From an uncultured Prevotella sp. (GTDB lineage: Bacteria > Bacteroidota > Bacteroidia > Bacteroidales > Bacteroidaceae), in contig CAMKRS010000003.1 in assembly GCA_946415245.1 (NCBI GenBank), positions 36,350 to 100,349 on the forward strand: 64,000 nucleotides of DNA, given 5' to 3'. Positions 7,864 to 15,621 of the stretch are shown here, one piece after another. The translations under genes and the position numbers were made by a program. Below the pieces are notes generated by a model. It saw nothing but the letters and a program-made list of their open reading frames with translations. It made no database searches and was not told the DNA's origin. Position 1 is the first letter of the stretch, and the number at the start of each line of letters is the position of its first letter.

Positions 7864-10040
7864 TATTTCTCGCACAGGAAGTATTCCGACAGACCGTTCA
7901 CCACGCGATGCCGGAAGCTGAAGCGATAGTTGTTTATCGCCCTACCCAGTTTGTTCGATGACATCTTCTCGGCATCGAAATAGGCATATTTTGAGGCGAA
8001 GAGAGTGAGAATCTCTGAAGTTCCCCACCAACGGCCCTCGCCATCCTTAGGTTTGCGGAAAGTCTCTGCAATCATCTCCTCCAGCGGAACGGTACGCTGA
8101 TAAGGTTCGTTTTCCTTCATCAATTGGGTTATCTCGTCGTCTTCCAACCAGTAACGCTCCCCGTTGACTACCATCTGAAGCACTTGGGCGAAGAGCTGCG
8201 AGTGGTTGATATTATCGGTGAAATCAATGTTCTTTCCATTGGGAATGCCCACACAGACGAACCTTCTGGAGCCTGTGGGGTCAACCAACGGTTGCTTCTG
8301 ATTGGTAGTACCAATAAAAGAGGTATAACGACGGTATTGCTTGATGGTCTTGCCGTATGGCGGACGGAACTTGACATCACTCGACGACAGGAGATACTTC
8401 AGCACAATCTGCTGCGAATTGGTGGTCTTGTCGAACTCATCGATGTTGATGAGGGCAAAGGAGGTAAGGGCGATGTTCAGGTCGAACTCGTTCTTGAAGT
8501 TCAGCTTGTCATTATAGTAGTCGCGCAGTTCCTCAGGCAGCAGGATCTTGCAGAAACGAGTCTTTCCGCAACCTTGCCGACCTATCAGAAGTGGCGTTAA
8601 CGCATTGCCAGTCAACTGCTTATCACTCTCGCGCCACTGTGCCACCATACCCATCAGCCAATAGCGCAGATATTTCTCCCAATGCGGCTGGTCGGTGGGC
8701 ACACGGGCTGCAAGGTCTTTGATATAGTCGTGACCATCCCAAGTCGGGAGGTTCTTCAACCAAGTATTCACAGGGTCATACTGCTCGATGCGGGTGGAGT
8801 CGATAAAACGGTTCACGTCCTGATCCCACGACTTCAGTCCCTGTTCGCGAGCCTGAATGGTCATATCATTGCGCACCTCCTCCGTTAATGGCTTAAATGT
8901 CTGATCCTCAGAGTACTTATAGCGATACTCTGCCACACCCGTCATCAGGTTCTTGCGCATGTCGAAGTTGGCATTCAGAAACATCTCCGTGCGCATCGTC
9001 TGCAACGTCTCGTCAGGCACGCTCTTCAGTGGCTTCACCTTGTGTTTTTTCAGGTAGTCGGCTTGCAGACTGACGTCGTAGACCGATGAAAACACGTTTT
9101 TCACCAGTATGGGATCGGTGTTGAGGATTGGGTGTTCGAGGGTCAATCCCTGTGCGTGGGCCAATGGGATGCCTTGGTCCAGACAGAGACTGGCGATGCG
9201 CATCAGCATTTGCATCTGGCGGTCCTCGTCTGATACGTCTTCCAGCTTGAAATAGTCACCCAGCACCTGTTTCACGATGAAGAGCCAGTTGAGATGATAG
9301 GTACGCGTGATGGTGCGACCAGGCATCAGCATGTCGCTCTCCCAGGATATCCTGGCTGGTTCGGGCTGGTCATGCTTCTCCGTATCAGCCTTGAAAGGTC
9401 GGGCATCGGGGTTGAAGTACATCTCGGGGTCGGCACTCATATAGACGGTGCGCTCCAGCGTGGGCTCGAGATACTCGATGTCGAAGCCAAACTGGTTCTG
9501 GTAGGCTCTGCGAGCCGTCTCGTACAGGTTCTTATGAAACTGTCGCATCTCGTCTTCCTTCGTGGGCAACTCCTTCCCCTCAAACATCTCGCCTCGACAT
9601 ACGATCTTCACTGACTTTCCTGATCCGCCCAAGAATGCCATCACCGTCTCGTCCAGCCTCGCAGCCTGGTTCCTGACAACAACGGCATCTTCGTAAGTTT
9701 TCAGTCCGTTCACCTCGACCACCACCAGTCCGTTGTACTTCAGACCTTTCTGCATCTCCTTGTAGTTCATGCATTCTACAGCGAAGAGGATTCGTGGCAG
9801 GTTCACTGTATGCTGCTGGTCGTCGATGATGATCTGTCCGTTGTTCATTCGCTGCGGTTTCAGGAACTGATAGTTCAGGCGTACGTTGAACACCTTGCTT
9901 TCATCCGGTCCCTTGCGGATCATGTCTGCGAGTTCCGACAATTCTAAACGCTTGATGACTTCTTTCTTGCGCGAAACTTTCAAATAACTGATTTTCATAT
10001 CTGTTTTCTTGGTTTTTTGTTCTATATCCTTGTTGTTCAC
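7863..10040 (-). CDS. VapE/BT4734-family helicase-like protein with DUF3874 C-terminus
   Basis: A 725-residue protein with an N-terminal BT4734-like domain (about residues 60-200), a central VirE/VapE P-loop domain and a C-terminal DUF3874 domain (about residues 660-725). The ATPase motifs are clear: Walker A GRQGCGKT near residue 488 and Walker B FALINIDEFD near residue 530. A GTTNQ motif resembling sensor 1 follows, then GSRRF, a candidate arginine finger. VapE-type proteins act as replication helicases in phage satellites and islands; here no phage or integrase gene is adjacent. A -7 box ends only 11 bases before the first ATG, so translation may instead start at the internal ATG at 9998 (MKISYLKVSRKKE). 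The upstream region is rich in iteron-like repeats. Confidence 0.85.
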   Translation of the reverse strand: MNNKDIEQKTKKTDMKISYLKVSRKKEVIKRLELSELADMIRKGPDESKVFNVRLNYQFLKPQRMNNGQIIIDDQQHTVNLPRILFAVECMNYKEMQKGLKYNGLVVVEVNGLKTYEDAVVVRNQAARLDETVMAFLGGSGKSVKIVCRGEMFEGKELPTKEDEMRQFHKNLYETARRAYQNQFGFDIEYLEPTLERTVYMSADPEMYFNPDARPFKADTEKHDQPEPARISWESDMLMPGRTITRTYHLNWLFIVKQVLGDYFKLEDVSDEDRQMQMLMRIASLCLDQGIPLAHAQGLTLEHPILNTDPILVKNVFSSVYDVSLQADYLKKHKVKPLKSVPDETLQTMRTEMFLNANFDMRKNLMTGVAEYRYKYSEDQTFKPLTEEVRNDMTIQAREQGLKSWDQDVNRFIDSTRIEQYDPVNTWLKNLPTWDGHDYIKDLAARVPTDQPHWEKYLRYWLMGMVAQWRESDKQLTGNALTPLLIGRQGCGKTRFCKILLPEELRDYYNDKLNFKNEFDLNIALTSFALINIDEFDKTTNSQQIVLKYLLSSSDVKFRPPYGKTIKQYRRYTSFIGTTNQKQPLVDPTGSRRFVCVGIPNGKNIDFTDNINHSQLFAQVLQMVVNGERYWLEDDEITQLMKENEPYQRTVPLEEMIAETFRKPKDGEGRWWGTSEILTLFASKYAYFDAEKMSSNKLGRAINNYRFSFRHRVVNGLSEYFLCEK

Positions 10041-10050
10041 TTTCGGACTG

Positions 10051-10058
10051 CAAATATA
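10051..10058 (-). promoter_or_regulatory. -7 box of vapE
   Basis: CAAATATA (TATATTTG on the minus strand). Its position would make the ATG at 10040 nearly leaderless. Confidence 0.45.
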
Positions 10059-10187
10059 CTAAAAATCTGGCATATTTCCCAAATTTTCCAAGAGAATTGT
10101 TTCGTTTTTCATGCTTAATCCTACCAAAACTTCGAATTTTTCTTTATAAATCGAGTATTTCGCATCATTTATTCCACTACTTTAATC

Positions 10188-10213
10188 CTACTAATTCTCT
10201 ACTAATTCTCTAC
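10188..10213. repeat. 11-bp tandem repeat upstream of vapE
   Basis: CTACTAATTCT occurs twice in direct tandem (10188-10198, 10199-10209), followed by a partial CTAC. The unit is half of the 22-bp period seen next door. Confidence 0.8.
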
Positions 10214-10256
10214 ATTATTCCTATTTATTTTTTCACTATATCATAGTTGTTCCCTG

Positions 10257-10396
10257 CCTAGCCCGCAAGTTTCCTAAGCCCTTCTTGCAACTTTTCCGTC
10301 TAATCCTCGCTCATAAATTCTCTAGAGAATTCAACCATTAACCCTAATCTCTCATTTGTTTTCCCCTAAGGGAACACTCAAATTCTCTAGAGAATT
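10257..10396. repeat. CTA-centred palindrome array with ~22-bp period
   Basis: Palindromes or half-palindromes centred on TA/CTAG recur at centres 10259.5, 10275.5, 10301.5, 10323.5, 10345.5, 10367.5 and 10388.5, i.e. 22-bp steps over the right-hand part. Two are identical perfect 16-mers, AATTCTCTAGAGAATT (10316-10331 and 10381-10396); another is TTCCCCTAAGGGAA (10361-10374); the 10301.5 and 10345.5 members are weak. Regular two-helical-turn spacing suggests binding sites for a protein on one DNA face. A relation to the arrays at 27181 and 47468 is likely, because TTGTTCCCTGCCTAG occurs both here (10247) and at 47488. Confidence 0.7.
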
Positions 10397-10454
10397 CATT
10401 AACTACCTTTCGTCTGAAATCTTGCAAGCCCATATCTTCATCTCTGTGAGTACC

Positions 10455-10538
10455 CTTATCGGCAATTAATAGCCACTTATCACCAATTAAGAGCTCCTTA
10501 TCTGGCAATAATGTGTACTTATTGCAGGTGTTTTGCAG
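10455..10538. repeat. 21-bp direct-repeat (iteron-like) array
   Basis: Four units beginning CTTATC, CTTATC, CTTATC and CTTATT start at 10455, 10476, 10497 and 10518, exactly 21 bp apart. Units 1 and 2 share CTTATCnnCAATTAAnAGC, unit 3 keeps GGCAATAA, and unit 4 is degenerate. Together with the palindrome array this fills the 650-bp gap between vapE and the next gene, where I see no credible gene. Confidence 0.75.
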
Positions 10539-10698
10539 CCAAAATGTGGGCTTTTGTAGAAATAATGTAGGGATATAGTAGGGTATTAGTAGGATTTTGG
10601 AAGGAATAATATGCGATATAAACATTCTAATAACCAATATGTTATTTGCATTTTAGTAGGATTAAATAGTAATAGATTATATCTCTGAAGTATATTTT

Positions 10699-11877
10699 TT
10701 ACCGCGGATTGAGGTTGAATCTTAATCCGAAGCTGATGGAGGGTGCCAAGGGATGCTCTTTGTAATAATGTTCGAGGTTGGAACCATCGTCGAAATAATA
10801 GCCAAGAGATGGCTCCAGGTAGACGCCGAGTTGCGGAGTAAATGAATATTCTGCTCCTGCTGCAGCATTGAGAGACCACTGCCAGGGCTTTTCAATATCA
10901 ACCCCATCAGAACTCTTATAGTCGAATGACGCATTGATACATTTCTCGAGCATGGCACTTCCTGAGAGATACAAGCGGAAATGACCAGAAGACCACAATT
11001 GCCAGACCATGCCAATAGGTATGCCTAAATAATGCAGCTTCTGATTGTAGTTTATATTGTAGAGGGGTATGCTGCATTCTGAATAGAGATAAGTATAGCT
11101 GATTCCGCTTAGCAGAGATAGCCGGTCGTTAAGCTGGTAATGCACACTGAGGCCGAAACGTAAAGGCAGACGATGCTTCCAGACGAATTCTGTCTGGGCG
11201 TTTGAAAACTGGCTGGTGATACCATAAAAAGCGTAATCTATGGAATTAACGTTTTTATAGTACAGAAGATTTGTATTAACAGAGTTGTTGGCTGCAAGCA
11301 GTCCACCAGATGCGGTCAGGCCTAAAGACCATCTGTCGGATGTCTCATTGCGTTTTGGCGATGGTTCGGATGACGGCAGTTGATAAGTCCTAGGATCATC
11401 CACCGGCTTCTTCGGCTGAGGTTCTGTCACAGGTTCCTCGCTATCTGACTCCTGGAGGACATCTTTATTTAGGTCATCATCAGATTCAGGCTCTGGCTCA
11501 GGCGCAGAAGGCTCCAGATCACAAGGGGTCTGACACTTTGTGAGGTTGTCCTCTTTCGACACCTTATGATTAATAGATGCGAGAGCCAGCTTATCATCCA
11601 CTTTATCTTCTGATGCAGGTGTATCAGGTTTTTCTGGAGCGATCATCTCACTTTTCACTGTGAGCTCCTTCGTTTCGTTGTTGTTATTGAGCTGGTAGAC
11701 GGCAAAGAATCCGGCAACCGCAAGTAAGGCGGCAGCAGCAGCATAGTACCAACGCCTATTGGTACTGTGATCTCTCACGTCCAACTCTTTACAAATGTCT
11801 TCCCAGAGACCTTCAGGGGGAGCCACCTTGTGACCCTCGAGCTTTCGTCGCAATTGTTCTTCCCAACTTCCTTTCAT
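10699..11877 (-). CDS. Outer-membrane beta-barrel protein with anti-sigma-like N-terminus
   Basis: A 392-residue protein of mixed design. Residues 1-40 (MKGSWEEQLRRKLEGHKVAPPEGLW) resemble the cytoplasmic part of membrane-bound partners of ECF sigma factors. One membrane helix follows at about 43-61 (YYAAAAALLAVAGFFAVYQL), then an acidic, proline-rich linker (about 95-165), and then a porin-like beta-barrel domain (OMP_b-brl type, about 170-392) ending in FGLRFNLNPR. The start overlaps the stop of the sigma gene (TAATG), so the two are translationally coupled. The N-terminus may bind the sigma factor. How one chain spans both the inner membrane and the barrel is unclear. It has a paralogue at 23791-25077. 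Confidence 0.75.
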   Translation of the reverse strand: MKGSWEEQLRRKLEGHKVAPPEGLWEDICKELDVRDHSTNRRWYYAAAAALLAVAGFFAVYQLNNNNETKELTVKSEMIAPEKPDTPASEDKVDDKLALASINHKVSKEDNLTKCQTPCDLEPSAPEPEPESDDDLNKDVLQESDSEEPVTEPQPKKPVDDPRTYQLPSSEPSPKRNETSDRWSLGLTASGGLLAANNSVNTNLLYYKNVNSIDYAFYGITSQFSNAQTEFVWKHRLPLRFGLSVHYQLNDRLSLLSGISYTYLYSECSIPLYNINYNQKLHYLGIPIGMVWQLWSSGHFRLYLSGSAMLEKCINASFDYKSSDGVDIEKPWQWSLNAAAGAEYSFTPQLGVYLEPSLGYYFDDGSNLEHYYKEHPLAPSISFGLRFNLNPR

Positions 11878-12416
11878 TACTTACTGTCTATGAGTTCGTT
11901 TATTCTCTTTGCCAATTCTCTCTTTGCATAATAGAGCTGTGATGCTGATGTACTCTCAGTGATTCCCAGCATCGCTGCTATCTTTTTATGAGGGTAGCCT
12001 TCGAAGACATAAAGGTTTATCACCGTTCTGTAACCGTCGGGCAGTTCACTGATCAGCCTGTGCAGCTCGTCATTGGATATCTTCTCTGCTTGTGGCTCAT
12101 CGTCGTCGGAAATCTGAATGGCCACAGGGTCTTGCTCTATGAAAAACAGCTTCTTCCGTTTTCTCAGGAAGCTGAGCGCCTCGTTCACCACCACTTTGAT
12201 CATCCAGGCCCTCAGGCTCTCCTCATTCCGATAGTCGATGGTAGGAATAGCGGTGAATATCTTTACGAGACTGTTCTGCAACACATCCTTTGCATCGTTC
12301 TTCGAAGGCACATACCGGTAGCAGACCGATGACAACTCCTCTATGTACATCTTGTAGAGTTGGTTCATCGCCCTCTGGTCTTTCTGCCGTATGCGCTCAA
12401 CGAGTTCTCTGACCAT
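11877..12416 (-). CDS. ECF-type RNA polymerase sigma factor
   Basis: A 179-residue sigma-70 family protein without region 1. Region 2 is seen at about residues 10-85 (AMNQLYKMYIEEL, DAKDVLQNSLVKIF, RAWMIKVVVNEA), and region 4 at about 120-172 (ISELPDGYRTVINLYVFEGYPHKKIA, in part, with helix-turn-helix LGITESTSASQLYYAKREL). It directs RNA polymerase to a small regulon, probably in response to an envelope signal passed on by the coupled downstream membrane protein. A minus-strand -7 box (TAATTTTG, 12447-12454) precedes it. Confidence 0.92.
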   Translation of the reverse strand: MVRELVERIRQKDQRAMNQLYKMYIEELSSVCYRYVPSKNDAKDVLQNSLVKIFTAIPTIDYRNEESLRAWMIKVVVNEALSFLRKRKKLFFIEQDPVAIQISDDDEPQAEKISNDELHRLISELPDGYRTVINLYVFEGYPHKKIAAMLGITESTSASQLYYAKRELAKRINELIDSK

Positions 12417-12446
12417 TCTTTTCCTTATGGCTTTACTTTAATAATC

Positions 12447-12454
12447 CAAAATTA
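12447..12454 (-). promoter_or_regulatory. -7 box of the first ECF sigma operon
   Basis: CAAAATTA on the plus strand reads TAATTTTG on the minus strand, 31 bases from the sigma start. Confidence 0.45.
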
Positions 12455-12563
12455 CGCAAATCTTGTATGGAATCTCGATATTTTTAGATTCTTTAACACA
12501 ATCTGATACAAGATTCACCACTTTTTCCCATTATATATGCAGAAACATTTAACAAGACAAATT

Positions 12564-13874
12564 ATGAAGAAACATCTTTTTTCAGTAGCAGCAATGGCTG
12601 TCGGTAGCCTGCTGATGATGTCGTGCTCATCTTCTGACATAGAAGAAGATCTTGAGCCAAAATCAATTGTGGACATGTACTCTGAGTCACAGACTATCCA
12701 GCTAACTCAGGCTCAGCAGGTGTTTGTCAACGACAACAACACCTTTACGCTGAATTTCCTGAAGGCTGTCAACGAGACAGACCGCTCAGGAAAGAGTTTT
12801 ATCTATTCACCCCTTAGCATCACATACGTATTAGGGATGGTAAACGATGCTGCAACAGGTCAGACAGAACAGGAACTGGAGCAGGCACTTGGTTTCCACC
12901 AAGGAGGCATCAATGCGGTGAACGATTACTGCAAGAATCTGATTGATAATCTGCCAAAGGTGGACAATAAGGTGACACTCAACATCGCCAATGCCATCTT
13001 CCTAAACAAGAACTACACTCTGAAACCACAGTTCACTCAGGACATGCAGACCTACTACAATGCAAAAGCCGAAGCCCTCGACTTTGGGGCTCCTGAGACG
13101 CTCGACCACATCAATGGATGGGCCAAGGAGAAGACCAACGGTATGATTCCAAACATCCTTGATGAGATCGATCCATATATGGTATCATACTTGCTTAACG
13201 CTATCTATTTCAAGGCAGACTGGGCTTCGAAGTTCGACAAGAACAATACTAAGACAGAATCTTTCACCACAGACAACGGAAAGACGGAATTGCCGCTGAT
13301 GCACCAGAACGTGCTTATCAACTATGTAAACAATGGCGTCTATTCAGCCATCAAGATGCCTTATGGCAACGGCTATTGGGACATGACCGTTATGCTGCCT
13401 GAGGATGGCAAGACCACAGACGACATCATCAGCCAACTGTCATCAAGAGGTTTCAACGATGTGGAAGGCTTCTGCGGAACAATGGGGGGTGTTTTTAAAC
13501 CTTACGAAGTCGATCTGAAGTTGCCGCGCTATGAGACAGAATCAGATACTAAAGATGTGCCAACAGGACTTACCGGCCTCTTACAGAAAATGGGGATTAA
13601 CAGGATTTTTGATGGTAGCCTTGCAGAGATTCCCAATATGGCCAACGCGCATGTGTATATCAGTATGATGCGTCAGAAGGCAAAGATCAAGGTCAACGAG
13701 GAAGGCTCTGAGGCTGCTGCCGTCACTGTCGCAGGAATAACGTTTACTTCCTACATTAATGAGCCAGTTCAATATCCCAAGGCCGTGTTCCATGCCAATC
13801 ATCCCTTCGTCTATGTCATCCGCGAAGCATCCTCGGGTGTGATCCTCTTCGTCGGAAAGTTTACCGGTAAGTGA
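12564..13874 (+). CDS. Serpin-family protease inhibitor, lipoprotein
   Basis: A 436-residue serpin. The start at 12564 (MKKHLFSVAAMAVGSLLMMSC) gives a clean lipoprotein signal peptide; the ATG at 12537 only adds nine residues before it. Serpin landmarks include SPLSITYVLGMVNDAATG, NAIFLNKNY, LLNAIYFKADWASKF and the C-terminal HPFVYVIREASSGVILFVGKF. The hinge before the reactive loop reads EEGSEAAAV, the small-residue pattern needed for loop insertion, so it should be an inhibitory serpin. The scissile bond is predicted near ITFTS. As a surface or periplasmic lipoprotein it could protect the cell from host or rival serine proteases. Confidence 0.92.
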   Translation: MKKHLFSVAAMAVGSLLMMSCSSSDIEEDLEPKSIVDMYSESQTIQLTQAQQVFVNDNNTFTLNFLKAVNETDRSGKSFIYSPLSITYVLGMVNDAATGQTEQELEQALGFHQGGINAVNDYCKNLIDNLPKVDNKVTLNIANAIFLNKNYTLKPQFTQDMQTYYNAKAEALDFGAPETLDHINGWAKEKTNGMIPNILDEIDPYMVSYLLNAIYFKADWASKFDKNNTKTESFTTDNGKTELPLMHQNVLINYVNNGVYSAIKMPYGNGYWDMTVMLPEDGKTTDDIISQLSSRGFNDVEGFCGTMGGVFKPYEVDLKLPRYETESDTKDVPTGLTGLLQKMGINRIFDGSLAEIPNMANAHVYISMMRQKAKIKVNEEGSEAAAVTVAGITFTSYINEPVQYPKAVFHANHPFVYVIREASSGVILFVGKFTGK

Positions 13875-13911
13875 ACTTAGAACTCATGGGGATATGTCCG
13901 TGATCGTTGCT

Positions 13912-13927
13912 TGTTATATAAGAAAGG
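13912..13927 (+). repeat. 16-bp match to the 3' end of the shared leader
   Basis: TGTTATATAAGAAAGG, 20 bases before the next start codon, is identical to the end of leader copy 3 (21471-21486). The rest of the leader is not conserved here. Confidence 0.5.
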
Positions 13928-13947
13928 GCAAATAAAAACGAAAGCGT

Positions 13948-14712
13948 ATGAAAAAGAGCTTTTTATTATGGATGGGCGTTGTGCTGATGCTGGCTGTCGG
14001 CATGAGCAGCTGCAGTGGTGATGACGAAACCACCAGCATTGCAAAAGATATATATGATAACTTTTTTACTGAGAAGTATCATACAGATTCCATCAACGGA
14101 TGGACTATTACACGAGATGAATCTGATAGAGTAACACAATTGATATTCTTTTTAGCAGGATACGATCCTATTGAGAAATTGTATAGCAGTCCAACATCCC
14201 TAGATGAAATCATGAACTTTTTCCCATTAAGCGATGGCAATGAAATCAGGTTAATACATCAAGATAAACCAACGCCCGTTGATGGACATCCTGAATTACA
14301 ACAGTCTTACGAGGAATATGATCATTATTATAAAGGAGTTCTCGTGGTAAACGGGATGTCACGATTATATTATTTCATAACCCCACAAGGCAAACGGATG
14401 TCATATGCCATAACAGAATCATTCATTGACATCAAGAACCTCGATCCCATTCCCGATATCTCAGAACAAAAGGCCAGACAGATTTTGGCAAACTATCTGA
14501 ATGTTGACAGAGATGACACATGGCCTTGTAAACTTTATGTTAAAGAGTACTCCTCTAGAAAGAACGGACTGGTTGTTCGAGATCAGCGGCTTATCTATTT
14601 TGTTACAGGACCTTATGCTCCTAGTGATCCAAATGTTTGGTACTATACAGCACCTCGATATCATGCGGAGATAGATGCCCATACAAGTGAACTAATTATG
14701 GTTACTGAGTAA
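13948..14712 (+). CDS. Lipoprotein of unknown function
   Basis: A 254-residue protein with signal peptide and lipobox MKKSFLLWMGVVLMLAVGMSSC. I do not recognise the domain. The mature part is mixed alpha/beta with many aromatic residues and no cysteine cluster; a region near residue 165 (SEQKARQILANYLN) looks like a helical PepSY-like stretch, which is only a guess. It sits between the serpin and a lipocalin-like lipoprotein in the same direction (gap of 16 bases to the latter), so the two small lipoproteins are probably co-transcribed. The upstream region shares a 16-base motif with the leader family. Confidence 0.65.
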   Translation: MKKSFLLWMGVVLMLAVGMSSCSGDDETTSIAKDIYDNFFTEKYHTDSINGWTITRDESDRVTQLIFFLAGYDPIEKLYSSPTSLDEIMNFFPLSDGNEIRLIHQDKPTPVDGHPELQQSYEEYDHYYKGVLVVNGMSRLYYFITPQGKRMSYAITESFIDIKNLDPIPDISEQKARQILANYLNVDRDDTWPCKLYVKEYSSRKNGLVVRDQRLIYFVTGPYAPSDPNVWYYTAPRYHAEIDAHTSELIMVTE

Positions 14713-14728
14713 AAATAAAGAGAAACGA

Positions 14729-15211
14729 ATGGTTATGAGAAAGAGTTATTATTTTGTTGTGTTAGCAGTGTTTATGACAATGTCATTCTTAGGCTGTAGC
14801 AGTGAAGACTACGAATCATCGACCGAACCAAGGTTGAGAATTCTGGGGACATGGCAACAAATAATAAATCATGGACATCCTGTAGCTTCGGATAGTATTT
14901 ATTATACATTCACTGCCAACGGAAAGTTGATTATCACCCATCGTAAACAAAACAATACAGAGAAATTGGATGATGCTATAGGAACATATACCATTTATAG
15001 TAGTTGGACTTATGAAGCTGTTGATAATTGGACCTATGATGAGAAAAATGAGAAAACAGATGAAGTCATTGGATTAATCGATTATACAATCACAAACACT
15101 GATGGTTCTTGCGAATCTGGTGGATATAAGTGCAGAATTGGGGAGAAGGAAATGCTATGGACAGGTTCCCCAGGAGTTGCAGATCTAACATGTAAATTTG
15201 AAAGACGATAA
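14729..15211 (+). CDS. Lipocalin-like small lipoprotein
   Basis: A 160-residue protein with a lipoprotein signal (lipobox SFLGC). After the signal comes LRILGTWQQI followed by YYTFTANGKLIITHR, the pattern of bacterial lipocalin-like domains in Bacteroidetes (a GxW near the start, then alternating strands). Such proteins are usually small surface or periplasmic lipoproteins of unknown ligand. Translation may start at 14729 or at the second ATG at 14735. The gene is 16 bases downstream of another lipoprotein and is followed by a strong terminator. Confidence 0.65.
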   Translation: MVMRKSYYFVVLAVFMTMSFLGCSSEDYESSTEPRLRILGTWQQIINHGHPVASDSIYYTFTANGKLIITHRKQNNTEKLDDAIGTYTIYSSWTYEAVDNWTYDEKNEKTDEVIGLIDYTITNTDGSCESGGYKCRIGEKEMLWTGSPGVADLTCKFERR

Positions 15212-15252
15212 TTGACACGGAGAGGTCAGGTACTTGTTTGTCCAACAAAAAC

Positions 15253-15281
15253 AAAAAGCTTCCCCCACCGGGAAGCTTTTT
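15253..15281 (+). terminator. Rho-independent terminator
   Basis: A 12-bp perfect stem AAAAAGCTTCCC / GGGAAGCTTTTT with a 5-base loop and a T-run, 41 bases after the lipocalin-like gene. Confidence 0.9.
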
Positions 15282-15291
15282 TGTGTCATTA

Positions 15292-15352
15292 TGTCACATT
15301 GGGGTCAGGATAATCTGTGACAGTCACGAAGTATCCTGACCCCAACGTGACA
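15292..15352. repeat. 21-bp inverted repeat with nested palindrome
   Basis: The arms 15292-15312 and 15332-15352 are complementary at 20 of 21 positions (core TTGGGGTCAGGATA / TATCCTGACCCCAA). The 19-base loop contains the palindrome GTGACAGTCAC. There is no T-run after it and it follows an already complete terminator, so it is more likely an operator-like or mobile repeat. The rest of the gap to 15621 holds two AAAATTTTCCATAGG copies and a -7 box. Confidence 0.75.
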
Positions 15353-15437
15353 CTATACCGGCAGCGGGGCTCTGCTTTTTTGCAGACTTTTTCTTCAGCA
15401 AAAGCCATTTTTTTGCCCGCTTTCCATACCTATACCG

Positions 15438-15529
15438 AAAATTTTCCATAGGGTCAAGTAGGTGGTTTTTTATAACACGCTGATTTGTAGCAGTTTCTGA
15501 TTTTTTCTCGTTTAAAAATTTTCCATAGG
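15438..15529 (+). repeat. Paired 15-bp direct repeat upstream of the LRR gene
   Basis: AAAATTTTCCATAGG occurs at 15438-15452 and 15515-15529, 77 bp (about seven helical turns) apart. The second copy lies 30 bases before the -7 box, so the pair could be activator or repressor sites. Confidence 0.6.
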
Positions 15530-15558
15530 CAAGAGATACAACTTTCGAAATAATGTCG

Positions 15559-15566
15559 TAACTTTG
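15559..15566 (+). promoter_or_regulatory. -7 box of the LRR gene
   Basis: TAACTTTG, 56 bases before the ATG at 15622. Confidence 0.6.
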
Positions 15567-15621
15567 CAACTGAGAAGTAATCAATAACTCAATATCAAAT
15601 AATAACAGATACAATAGCAAC

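Noticed and set aside
7863-10040. VapE as evidence for an intact prophage
   Set aside because: No integrase, capsid, terminase or tail genes occur nearby; flanking genes are ordinary chromosomal ones.
10344-10637. Minus-strand 97-residue ORF in the repeat region
   Set aside because: Its sequence is a translation of the 21- and 22-bp repeats, with no start signal or family.
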